A stretch of DNA of 60,000 nucleotides from Nymphaea colorata (lineage: Eukaryota > Streptophyta > Magnoliopsida > Nymphaeales > Nymphaeaceae), in the NCBI RefSeq assembly GCF_008831285.2, contig NC_045139.1, positions 8,218,204-8,278,203 on the forward strand, written 5' to 3'. Below, in pieces: positions 1-9,262 of this stretch. How positions within the stretch are numbered: the first letter of the stretch is position 1; each line of letters starts with the position of its first letter. Below the pieces are notes generated by a model. That model had not been told where the DNA came from. It saw nothing but the letters and a program-made list of their open reading frames with translations, and did no database searches. Position numbers and translations under genes: made by a program.

Positions 1-1430
1 CATTGGTGAAGAATCCTATGTTTTCTTTTATATATTAAAAATGTTAGAAGTTTCAATGTATATATTGGAGGGAGAATTAATTAGATCCTTTTGTTGAAAA
101 CGGCAGTCTGAGTTATTGAAAGTCGACTCAAAGCAGCTTTTGGTATTTGGATGGTGGATCCATTGTTTTCTGTCACCGCCAATGATATGTATAATGTTAG
201 CACACGTTAACATCACAGAGGAATACCGTTTTTTAGTCAAAAGTTCGTATCGAAAGCAGTATCATATATATAAACAATCATCTTCTATCCTTAGATCTTC
301 CTAGCAAATATTTATATCCTTTTGTAAGTCTAAGAACTGTAAATCAGTGCTGTTATCACAGCCGGCCAATTCGAGAGTCCCACTTCTTGTTTCATTAAAA
401 AAAAAAATCATTTTCAAATATATTTTTTTACTGATTCTTGGCTTGGCCGACAAGATTCCATACTGCGGTTCTAATAGCATTGCCAGTAAGTAAAATGACA
501 GCGGAAGAAGAAAGCGCGTTATAATTAATTAATGTAAACCAATGAAGCTTTTCGGTCGTTATCTTGGCAGATTTGGTGAATACATGGGAGTTGATCCGTC
601 AACTTAATAATCTAATAGTCTTGCGGATTTAGTTTGCATGTGACCTATCTTTAAAAGGGATCCAGCAAGATCCGTTCTGATTCTATGATTACAGATCCAA
701 ATATGTCCATTTTACCCAGTAATATGGCCATCTTATTGTCAGACCAGTTCCTTGGCTCGAGGAGTTGATAGCCTTACGTTTCAAACCAAAAGGCACAAGC
801 ACATGTAATTTGGTTGGAGCTTCATTTGGATCATTGTCATATTCATATACATCACGTACAGATATTATACTACAAAGAATTTCTCGGGTATTATACGGTA
901 AAGTTATATATTTTGAGATATTTCTCGGGTATTATACGGTAAAGTTATATATTTTGAGAATATCTCAAGAAAATCTAGGCAAATTTTTAAAAAATTTAAA
1001 ACATTTAATAAACCCTAACAATTATAAAAAAATACAAAAAAATGTGTATAATATACATTTTTTGCGCTTTTTGTTTTCTGCCATTTAAAAAAAAAACGCA
1101 TCTAGTTGCCGTTTTATATGGTGTAACTTATTTTTCGCATATTATGCACATTTTTTTCGAACAATACGCGTTTTCTATAACAACGGTTTGGATCTCAATT
1201 TTCATTTCAGATTCTATTGCCCATAAGGGTGCAACATATCTGATCCAGCTAGTGTATCAATGAAAGTCCAGTTAGATTTTCATGCGCATTGTTTATTTGG
1301 GCTACAAACTGTGACATGTGCTATTCTTGAATTGAAGAGAGTAATCATGAATTCGCCCAAGTCCTGATGACCGCAGCAGGAACTAGGAAAAGGAGGAAGG
1401 AACTTTGGCTTCTACAGGGTATCACCTTTA
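1..1430. other. Intergenic, no gene seen
   Basis: AT-rich DNA with only short unconvincing open frames. The one structure seen is a tandem duplication of about 41 bp at 881-958, in which the block containing tctcgggtattatacggtaa occurs twice. Confidence 0.5.
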
Positions 1431-1439
1431 GTTTCAGAT

Positions 1440-2412
1440 CGCCTAAATAGCATCCTGGGTTGGATAATCAGATCAGGTTTCAAAAAAAAGAATCGGTGAT
1501 TGATTATATCTGATCCATTTACTTCCTTAGCTTGGTTCGTTCAGCAGGCCCAATGCCCAAGAACAAGGTTGCCTTACAAATTTTTAATGGATCAATATCG
1601 AACAGTTTTTCCAATTAGTCCCAATATCAAAACCCATCCGGTTTCACACGGTGGCAAGAAGAAGAAGCCGAGTGACCCTTCGAAGATCAATGGCGAATAT
1701 GGGATGGAGGCAGCTGAGCCTATCGGAAGAAAAGAAGAACCACACTAGTTAGGAGTTGTTTGACAGTAAAGACATCTTATGAGTGTTTTATGGATCTGCC
1801 TCAAAAAGGGAGCATCAATATTTTGATGAAGAGAAATACAGCATCTTCTACCACTTAAACGACCTGCTCCCTACTAAATTCTGGCGAAATCCGGCCACCC
1901 TGCCTTGAGGTTCAGATATTTGACATTTTGCAGGAGAAAGGGAAGGTAGCTCTATAAACCGCTTCCCATCCATATGCTTCAGATGAACCGCCCTGGTTCA
2001 AGAGTCACTTGTTCACTATATTTATAATAGTTAATGGTCTTCACTTACCATTAAGTTGGGTCTCACCCTACCTAAGTTGGGGGCATGCTTGGATTCTAAT
2101 AAGCATGACGAGGATGCCTGGTCTTAGTTTACCATGTCAAAATAATATTGCAGGCAAGTTCTTCATTTGTTATCTAAATTCCATACAAAAAACATATTGG
2201 TTTCAATCACTCATTTCAAGATTGTTTGTTCACTATCTGTTTTCCCGTTTTAGGTAGTGCTTGATGATACTCCAAAATGGTTTTTTTTAGACAAACCAGC
2301 TTTTTTTTTTTTTGCTTCAAAGCTTTTGGATGACACCAGAACTAAGTTTTCTCGAAAGCAATTTTTTAGAAAATTTTTTGAGAAAACCTGGTTTTATAAA
2401 AGGAATTGATAA
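1440..2412 (+). repeat. Interspersed repeat block, copy 1 (parts A and B)
   Basis: Part A (about 1445-1620) contains taaatagcatcctgggttgg and the later string cccaagaacaaggttgcctt. Part B (about 1974-2412) contains ttcactatatttataatagt, a run ending in aataatattgcaggcaag, and a tail ending in gagaaaacctggttttataa. The same two parts recur in the same order and orientation at 12800-13370 and 13612-14190, and part B recurs partially at 9090-9262. Part A here lacks roughly 430 bp that lie between its two halves in the other copy. No transposase, gag or pol frame is visible. The element class is unknown. Confidence 0.6.
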
Positions 2413-2413
2413 A

Positions 2414-2565
2414 ACAAACCCCACAGTCTTCTTCTACAAAGAGATGGATATTTCTTGCAATGTGACTTGCACCATTCAGGGAACGCTATCGTCCGAAGGA
2501 TTCCATTACGATGAAGACACAACATATGGATATGTGTTTCAAATAAGCTTCCTTATAAATTCAAA
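2414..2565 (+). pseudogene. RING-like family fragment, copy 1
   Basis: The N-terminal part of a locally repeated gene family is visible: MDISCNVTCTIQG followed by a segment with GFHYDEDT. Similarity to the other copies stops soon after this segment, so only about 50 codons remain. The fragment directly abuts the interspersed repeat block upstream. The protein family is not identified from this part; the only functional hint comes from the longer copy at 8230-8900. Confidence 0.6.
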
Positions 2566-2734
2566 GAGGAGATTTTGCCCACATAATCTGATTACCTGGA
2601 TTTGGATTTGATGAACCCTTATAAATCCAAACTACCCATATATATTCTCATCTTTCCATCTAAATTGAACTAGCAAACCTATTGCAGACTCACCAAAAAT
2701 GTCAAAGATATCTCCACTAAACTAGTAATCATGC

Positions 2735-3060
2735 TGGCCCAAAACTATATAATCTAGACTTAAAGGAAACCACTCAACTTACCCCACCGTCTTCTTCTGC
2801 AGAAGAGATGGTATTTCTTGCAATGCAACTTGCGCAATTCAAGGAACACTATGGCCCGAAGGATTCCATTATGATGAAGATACAACATGCGGAGATGTGT
2901 TTCAGATAGGTTTCCTCCTGGAAGATAAAATGAGGGCATGTGAGGGTGGTCGGGTCACCAAAACCCAATGCTGCTACCAGCAGAAAATCATCAACATCCA
3001 TTACACACGTGTTTAGGACTGGGATCGTCTCCATCAAGTGGACTGGGATCGTGCAGTGGT
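2735..3060 (+). pseudogene. RING-like family pseudogene, copy 2
   Basis: A longer copy of the same family. A TATA-like ctatataa lies at about 2745, as in the other copies. Just after the start codon one base is missing compared with copies 1 and 5, which breaks the frame. Read in the corrected frame the copy shows GFHYDEDT, then CEGGRVTKTQCC, then QQKIINIH. A TAG replaces the CAG found in copy 5 just before DWDRL. Past that point the sequence runs into a (GA)n tract and the unrecognised exon chain. The copy is therefore not functional as read. Confidence 0.65.
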
Positions 3061-3079
3061 TGAAGAAGAATATAAAGAC

Positions 3080-3128
3080 AGAGAGAGCGAGAGAGAGAGG
3101 GAGAGAGATAGAGAGAGAGAGAGAGAGG
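3080..3128. repeat. (GA)n microsatellite
   Basis: Imperfect GA repeat between the copy-2 RING-like pseudogene and the exon-like blocks that follow. Confidence 0.9.
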
Positions 3129-3177
3129 ATCTAATATGAAATTTACCTATAACAATGGGCATCTCTTTGTTTTGCAG

Positions 3178-4680
3178 AAGAAGTTACATATCCCCTGTGA
3201 TGAATCGTTTCTTTTAATGTTTAAATATATGTATGGTGTGGACATTGACATGAAGACTTGTATCATACCTTGTGAGTGTCAGGCACTGCACAGAATACAC
3301 ATGCATGCAAACACTCTCACATGCACATATAAAGTACAAGATAAAATCATAGTCATGTTTTCCTCCTTCCATTTATGATGTAACAAAAAAGGAGTAAAGG
3401 AGGGCGCTCAATCCTTACCTTTTTCTTTGCTAGTTTGATAATAAAGGGGGAGTACCTAGAATTACATATATTTTCCATTTTGCAGATAGTTACAAAAAAC
3501 TTATGTTTTTAACTGGGCACACACTTCCACTGCTTGAACATTATTCAAGATGGGATATTAATATCTATATGATTTGCCCAGTTGAGGAAGTATGTAATGT
3601 TCAGGTGGGGACACAGCGTGCTTGGTGGAATGACTCAACCCATTAGACAGAAAAAGGATTCTATTAGTAGCTTGGTGGTTGGACCTTTTCAAGGCCTTGG
3701 ACCTTTTCAAGGCCTTGGATTGTTGCACAAGAGAAAGCAACATCCTGGGATTTATATTGATGCTTCTAAGCAGGTTACACTACTCTTTTGGTTTTTTTAT
3801 GTGTGTGCGCGCTTTCACCTGTATGTATGTGTCATTGTCACATATGTCATCAATATATTCAAAATATTGCTATAATATTAGGAAATTTCAAGAAACTGAG
3901 GAAAGGAAAATTTGTGATATTTTGAATTTATCACCACAATATGCTTATCACAATATTGTGACAATATCTTCCCTCAAAAGGAAAGTAAAATCTCTCTCTC
4001 TCTCTCTCTCTCTCTCCCTCCCCTTACTCTCCCTTTGAAATTTGGAAAACTATTATAAATGGTTTTCAATCATTTTGTAAGAAAATAAAAAAGTAGCTCA
4101 CTGTTCACAATTTTTTTCTGTCAATTTTGTGTGTATTTTTAATTTTTTTCTTTTCAAGAGTTTCCCATCAAAAGAATGACTTCAGAAGAAAACCTTGCTG
4201 ACAAAAATCTGAAAGGCAAAAATAATATTTGGGATGATGGCATTTGTGTACATGTGCATTTGTTCTTCATGTGATGCATAAAATGTACCTTGTTTTAAGC
4301 TCTATATGTTTATGTAGGGCGCTGTCCCAGAAAGCACTCTTACACAAACAAGTTTACCAACTTCAGAGGTTGCCTATGTGAGTTTCATCTTCTATATGAT
4401 TCTCTTTTACATTGCTCTTGGACATGTGCAAAGTATGTTAGTGCAATCAATATATATATGGGAGCAAGGGCATTTTTGTTAGGCATTCCTAGTGATGTTC
4501 TGCTTTCCCTTATTCTTTATATCTTTCACTTAGAATTGGACAGACTGGAAGTCCTTGGCTGTAACATGGTGTAACCATCTGCTATGTAATGCCCCAAAGT
4601 GGGATAATGTTGGCATCATGTTTGCTGGTTGTGAGGAAGCTTGGGTGCTATATGTCCATGTCCCACTATTAATTGTTTGG
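3178..4680 (+). pseudogene. Exon chain of an unrecognised gene, probably broken
   Basis: Four blocks look like exons with matching splice phases: 3178-3270 (after ttgttttgcag, before GTGAGT; begins KKLHIPCDESFLLMFKYMYG), 3486-3604 (after ttttgcag; contains FLTGHTLPLLEHYSRWDIN), 4318-4377 (after tatgtag, before GTGAGT; GAVPESTLTQTSLPTSEVAY) and 4534 to about 4680 (after ttcacttag; begins NWTDWKSLAVTWCNHLLC). Phases are 1, 0 and 0, so they join cleanly. A further coding-like stretch at about 3620-3771 (KKDSISSLVVGPFQGLG, with an 18-bp tandem duplication) is in another frame, and a TAG at 3644 closes the previous one, which suggests a frameshift. The chain stops where an inverted RING-like copy begins. 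I do not recognise the protein, and no function is proposed. Confidence 0.4.
3991..4016. repeat. (TC)n microsatellite
   Basis: Perfect TC repeat inside the putative intron between the second and third exon-like blocks of the unrecognised gene. Confidence 0.9.
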
Positions 4681-5050
4681 CTGTCCATGCACAAGTCATT
4701 AAGGTCATTATGAAGGACATTGTAGACCACTAGCTGGAGATGCTCTCTGTTCCGAACTTGTCTGTAAATTGATGTTGATGATTTTCTGCTTGTAGCAGCA
4801 ATAGTTGTTGGTGACCCGGCCGCCCTCAAAGACCTTCAGTTTATCTTTGAGAAGGAACTGAAACACATCTTCGTTTGCTGTGTCTTCATCATAATGGAAT
4901 CCTTCGGGCCATAGGATTGTGCAAATTACATTGCAAGAAATATCCATGTTTCTGTAAAAGAAGACTGTGGGGTTTGTTTGATCTTCTGTGGGTTGAGGTG
5001 ACTGGTTTCCTTTTAAGTCCAGATTATATAGTTTTGGGCCAACATGAATA
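4681..5050 (-). pseudogene. RING-like family pseudogene, copy 3
   Basis: This copy is inverted relative to copies 1, 2 and 5. On the minus strand it reads MDISCNVICTI, WPEGFHYDEDTAN, a segment with EGGRVTNN, and in a shifted frame VYNVLHNDLNDLCMDSQ. The TATA-like tatataa lies at about 5023-5029 upstream of the start. After MDSQ the similarity to copy 5 stops abruptly at about 4680, where the unrecognised exon chain ends. The frame change and the truncated 3' end mark it as a pseudogene. Confidence 0.6.
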
Positions 5051-5079
5051 TAGGGTAGATAAGGCTGCATAAAGTGTCG

Positions 5080-5250
5080 AGCCAATTCGAGCTCGACTCA
5101 AACTCGCTCGAGTAAACTCGACTCAAGCTCGACTCTTTTTTTATACAAGTCAAGCTCGAGCTTAAATATAAATTCGGAGTATGTTAATGAGTCTAGTTCG
5201 AGTTACTTGAACTCAACTACATTAAACTCAACTCGACTTTAATTTCATTT
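5080..5250. repeat. CTCGA-rich repeat, first cluster
   Basis: Many overlapping variants of gagctcgactcaaactcg occur on both strands. The cluster resembles the element at 27368-27852 and the stretch at 58090-58400, and is probably one end or a relic of the same non-autonomous element family. Confidence 0.5.
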
Positions 5251-5540
5251 GTTATTTTGCGTTTTTAATTTCTTCTCTTTTTTTTGTTTTACGTATTTTA
5301 ATTTTCCTTCCTTTTTTTTTTCCTTTGTTCACCCCACGTATTTTAATTTTCCTTCCTTTTTTTCCTTTGTTCACCCCCGCAGCCACGTTTCTTTTAAACC
5401 TCATTATTATACCCCACTTTCATTATTACACTTTTCAATCAATCAATCACTTTTTTCCATTTTCCTTCCCCAATTTTTCTTTCCTCACCCTTTTCTCTTT
5501 CTCAACACCCTGCCTTTCTTCCTCCACGTCCCACATCCTC
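5250..5540 (+). repeat. Long polypyrimidine tract with internal duplication
   Basis: About 290 bases are almost all T and C on the + strand. A block of about 46 bp (acgtattttaattttccttc followed by T/C runs and cctttgttcacccc) is duplicated head to tail at about 5291-5377. No open frame here is believable. Confidence 0.7.
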
Positions 5541-5635
5541 AGTGATACTTTCACCCATGCATGCTGCAAGCCCTCGGATGCAGTTAAAAAAAAGGAAGGC
5601 ACCTTGAGGGCAAACTTATTAAAGCAGCAACTAGG

Positions 5636-5765
5636 GTTGCACACAGGCCGAGTTGAGCGCGGCTCGACTCATGTTTAGTCAAATCGAGTTCGACTTGAGC
5701 TCAACACGAGCTTCACAACTTCTTTGACTCAAGCGACTACCGAGCTCACTCGTTTATTTTTTGTA
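5636..5765. repeat. CTCGA-rich repeat, second cluster
   Basis: The stretch opens with agggttgcacacaggccgag and carries several gagctcgactc-type strings. It may be the other end of an element starting near 5080, which would make the polypyrimidine tract internal to it; target duplications were not found. Confidence 0.45.
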
Positions 5766-6041
5766 ATGTGCATGCTGCGAGACTGCTGGAATAGGAAAGT
5801 ACCACTTCTTGGCAAGTTGGAAAAGCTTTGGTGAGAGGGGAAGTAATGCTAATGGTCTCGGATATGGCTCAGAGTACTCTTCACTTCCAGTTGAGCTCTA
5901 CTATTCAGTCAGTCTAATGAAACGTACTCCTCACTTCCAGTTGAGCTCTACTATTCCAGTTCGTGTCTCACTTGGTTGGTGGGGGAACGCGGGGGACGAC
6001 CCGCTTCATTCCCATCAGAAATCACCAATAAGGTAAAGGAA
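5766..6041. other. Unassigned stretch with a 36-bp direct repeat
   Basis: The string cacttccagttgagctctac occurs twice (about 5881 and 5934), once preceded by gtactctt and once by gtactcct. An open frame of about 75 codons covers the stretch but matches nothing I recognise. It lies just outside the left end of the palindrome. Confidence 0.4.
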
Positions 6042-6135
6042 CCCTGAATGGTGCACGTAGAATTGCAAGAAATATCCATGTAGAAGACGACTGTGTGGTG
6101 TGGTGTGGGGTGGGGTGACTCGTTATATAGTCTTG
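6042..6135 (-). pseudogene. RING-like family 5' fragment, copy 4 (palindrome left arm)
   Basis: The reverse complement contains catggatatttcttgcaatt-type sequence, the same start region as copy 5. A TATA-like tatataacg lies at about 6123-6131 on the minus strand. Only the start codon region and about a dozen codons are present before similarity ends at the palindrome border. Confidence 0.6.
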
Positions 6136-6843
6136 GCCAACATAAATACTAAGTAAAGTAATATGTGCGAGACAGAAATCATATATATATCTCCAATGTT
6201 ATTAGACTGTGTGGCAATTGTCCACATGTACCTTAGCTTTGCCTTTCTCTTTTACACTGAATCTGAATTAAATAAATTAAGCCAGAAGTACTGCTTTTCT
6301 TTTTAAAAATACAAAATATTTGAAAATTTTTTGAGATTTTTTTGTAGAATTTATTGAATTTCTGTTTAGTTTATCAAACAGTCGTGATTGAATGAAACTC
6401 AAAAAGACTATTTGAGTTCGTGATTGAATGAAACTCAAAAAGACTATTTGAGTGCGTTATACAACAAAATATTAAGAAAGGTGAAAACCTACTTGCACAT
6501 CATTGTTGTGCCAAAACAAGTCGATGCCTTCAGAAGCAAAAAAAATATTTTATTTTAAGTTCGATAACATCACCTTCTTGGCTTTTTACTTGGTTTTTAA
6601 GATTCTCCCAGGCCCAAACAGAATTGGTGGTTAAATAGCGGGATTTTAATGGAAAAAATTCTTTATAAAGGAGTGCTTGGCTTTAGTTCTATTTATCTAA
6701 GAAAAATATACTATCTATATACGTTCCTATAAGACAAAGGTGTGGTATTTTTAAAACTTCTTAACGTTCATGCGTTCTTGTTTTCCTTCTAGTACTGCTT
6801 GAATCCCTTGTTTTCCTCCTAATACTGCTTGATATTTTTAATC

Positions 6844-6847
<4 letters not shown>

Positions 6848-6899
<52 letters not shown>
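6848..6899. repeat. (AT)n microsatellite in left arm
   Basis: Perfect AT repeat. The mirror position in the right arm (about 7558-7570) holds only a short AT run, so the tract expanded or shrank after the arms formed. Confidence 0.95.
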
Positions 6900-6902
<3 letters not shown>

Positions 6903-6991
6903 CTTTAGTGGGTTGCAATCTTGACGTGGAAAAAAAAGATTAAAGCGTAATTATTTCAGTTTGGAAAGCAATGCATATCGACTGCGTGCAG

Positions 6992-6992
<1 letters not shown>

Positions 6993-7075
<83 letters not shown>
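6993..7075. repeat. (AT)n microsatellite in palindrome spacer
   Basis: Long AT run bordering the inner end of the left arm. A counterpart at about 7396-7435 borders the second-level inverted pair on the other side. Confidence 0.95.
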
Positions 7076-7077
<2 letters not shown>

Positions 7078-7396
7078 CTTTCCAAACTGAAAGATATTGC
7101 ATTCAGATTTCATTTCCTGCACGCAGTCGATGCAGAAAAAGATATAAAAAGGGCCTTTGGATCAGGCAATTCTTGCAAAGCACGCATCATGGTAGCAGAT
7201 CTACATTCAACTTTACATGTGTGTTTCATAGTCTTGGACTTCAATTTCTTCGGAAGCTGATTACCTACATTCAACTTTGCATGTGTGTTTCATAGCCTTG
7301 GACTTCAATTTCTTCAGAAGCTGATTACCTAGAAATGTAATCAAAGGGCAGCTTTCATCACGCAGTCGATGCGTGCAGGAAATGAAATCAGTATAG

Positions 7397-7434
<38 letters not shown>

Positions 7435-8163
7435 TTCAGTTTGAAAAGCAATATATATATATTCCTCCACGCAGTCGATATGCATTGCTTTCCAAACTGA
7501 AATAATTACGCTTTAATCTTTTTTTTCCACGTCAAGATTGCAACCCACTAAAGCACTTTATATATATATAATTAGATTAAAAATATCAAGCAGTATTAGG
7601 ACGAAAACAAGGGATTCAAGCAGTATTAGGAGGAAAACAAGGATGCATAAACGTTAAGAAGTTTTTAAAAATACCACACCTTTGCCATATAGGAACCTAT
7701 ATAGAGAGTATGTTTTTCTTAGATAAATAGAAGAACTAAAGCCAAGCACTCCTTTATAAAGAACATTTTCCTTTAAAATCCCGCTATTTAACCACGAGTT
7801 CTGTTTGGGAGAATCTTAAAAACCAAGTAAAAAACCAACAAGTTGATGTTATCGATCTAAAAATAAAACATTTTTTTAACTTCTGAAGGCATCGAATTGT
7901 TTTGGCACAACAATGATGATGTGCAAGTAGGTTTTCACCTTTCTTAATATTTCGTTGTATGAGGAACGACCTCAAATAGTCTAGCTATTTTGAGTTTCAT
8001 TCAATCACGACTGTTTGATGCATTCTACTATGTTATGAGAAGCTCAAAACTAAACAGAAAATCCATAAATTCAACAAAAATTTTCAAATATTTTGTATTT
8101 TTAACATTGGACGGCAAAGCTGAGGTACATGTGGACAATTGCCACACAGGCCAATAACATTGG

Positions 8164-8182
8164 ATATATATATATATATATA
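8164..8182. repeat. (AT)n microsatellite in right arm
   Basis: Short AT tract between the conserved arm landmarks; the left arm has only a brief atatatat at the mirror position (about 6180). Confidence 0.85.
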
Positions 8183-8229
8183 AAATTTCTGTCTCGCACA
8201 TATTACTTTACTTAGTATTTATGTTGGCC

Positions 8230-8900
8230 AAGACTATATAACCAGTGACCCCACCCCACACCACACAATCGTCTTCTACATGGATATTTCTTGCAATTCT
8301 ACGTGTACCATTCAGGGAATGGTGTGGCCTGAAGCATTCCATTATGACGAAGACCCAGCAGGCGGAGCTCTGTTTAAGATAGCCTTCCTTTTGAAAGAGA
8401 CACTGAGGGCCTGTGAGGGTGGCAGGGTTACCAAGACCCAATGCTGTTGCGAGCAGAAAATCCTCGACATCCGTTACCGACATGTTCAGGACCGGGATCG
8501 TCTCCAGCAAGTGGTCTACGATGTCCTTCATAATGACTGACCTGCGCATGGACAGCCAGGTTGCAACGAGGGCGAAGGTTAACGTCTCCACGGCCATTAG
8601 AAACAAGGTGCTGCCGACCTCCGACGAAAACTATTTCTTTTGGACATATTTAGTGGAACTCCACATAGATTGCACGGTAACGAAGCGATGCAACCGGCCA
8701 GGACCCACCGGCGAGCATGGCTTTAACCGGCTCCTCGAGCGCATTCGCCATGATCAATGTAGCATATGCTTCGATGAGTTCGACTCTCCCACGGATATCA
8801 TCATCACCAATTGTCATCATACCTTCGATCATGCAGTGGTTGAATGCACGAAGCACAAAGACCTGCAGAGCCGATTTGTCTACCATGGTCGGCGGCCAGG
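8230..8900 (+). pseudogene. RING-H2-like family pseudogene, copy 5 (longest)
   Basis: The start codon at 8280 opens MDISCNSTCTIQG, AFHYDEDPAGG, CEGGRVTKTQCC and RDRLQQVVYDVLHND, then stops at 8538. The family sequence continues in another frame as DLRMDSQVATRAKVNVSTA and later HDQCSICFDEFDSPTD, ITNCHHTF and KHKDL. The CxxC, CHH and trailing HKDL spacing resembles a RING-H2 zinc finger of an E3 ubiquitin ligase, but several expected metal ligands after CHHTF are absent. The frameshift near 8537 and the degraded ring make this a pseudogene. A TATA-like ctatataa sits at about 8234, and the first part lies in the right arm of the palindrome. The RING assignment is an inference from one degraded motif. 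Confidence 0.6.
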
Positions 8901-9087
8901 TTAATTTCCCAAGGTAGACAATCCCCGTGTTTGTTAGTTTGCTTTGAAATAATGTTGCAGCTAGCTTTAGGATGGTCTAGTGTTGCGTTCTTCTTCACGG
9001 AGCGCTGGTAGGTTAGGACTTGGACACATGCTTGTGTCACTATCATTTGATGTCTTGAGTAAACTACTCCAATGACCCTGGTGTCAG

Positions 9088-9262
9088 TCATTTGTCTACT
9101 ATATTTATAATAGTTAGTGGTTTTTACTTACCATTAAGTTGCGGCAGGCTCGGGTTCGAATAAGCTCGAGGAGGATGCCTGGTCTTAGTTTACCATGTCA
9201 AAATAATATTGCAGGCAAGTTTTTTCACTTGTTATCTAAATTCCATACAAAAACATATTCCA
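9088..9262 (+). repeat. Interspersed repeat part B, partial copy
   Basis: It contains ctatatttataatagttagt, gctcgaggaggatgcctggt and taatattgcaggcaag in the same order as copies at 1974-2412 and 13612-14190. It ends at about 9262, where the others continue. It lies about 190 bp downstream of the copy-5 RING-like pseudogene. Confidence 0.7.

Larger units (their letters stand above)
6042..8317. repeat. Nested 2.3-kb palindrome (inverted repeat)
   Basis: The left arm (about 6042-6993) is the reverse complement of the right arm (about 7463-8317). Matching landmarks are ccctgaatggt/accattcaggg at the outer ends, caattgtccacatgtacct/aggtacatgtggacaattg, gtcgtgattgaatgaaac/gtttcattcaatcacgac, cctttataaag/ctttataaagg, and ggaaagcaatgcatatcgac/gtcgatatgcattgctttcc at the inner ends. 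The arms differ by substitutions, indels and AT-tract lengths. The 469-bp spacer holds a second, smaller inverted pair (about 7075-7133 and 7367-7452). Its centre is a 64-bp direct tandem duplication (7201-7264 and 7265-7328). A 36-bp tandem duplication (6383-6454) is present only in the left arm. Confidence 0.9.

Noticed and set aside
6940-7485. Open frames made of Ile-Tyr repeats
   Set aside because: They are translations of (AT)n microsatellites in the palindrome spacer.
6042-8317. Palindrome as an assembly artefact
   Set aside because: Arms differ by many substitutions and indels and carry arm-specific tandem duplications, unlike a recent inverted chimera; not excluded without reads.
8413-8904. 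163-codon open frame as an intact RING protein
   Set aside because: It starts out of frame with the family start at 8280, its first part is a shadow, and the ring lacks several metal ligands.
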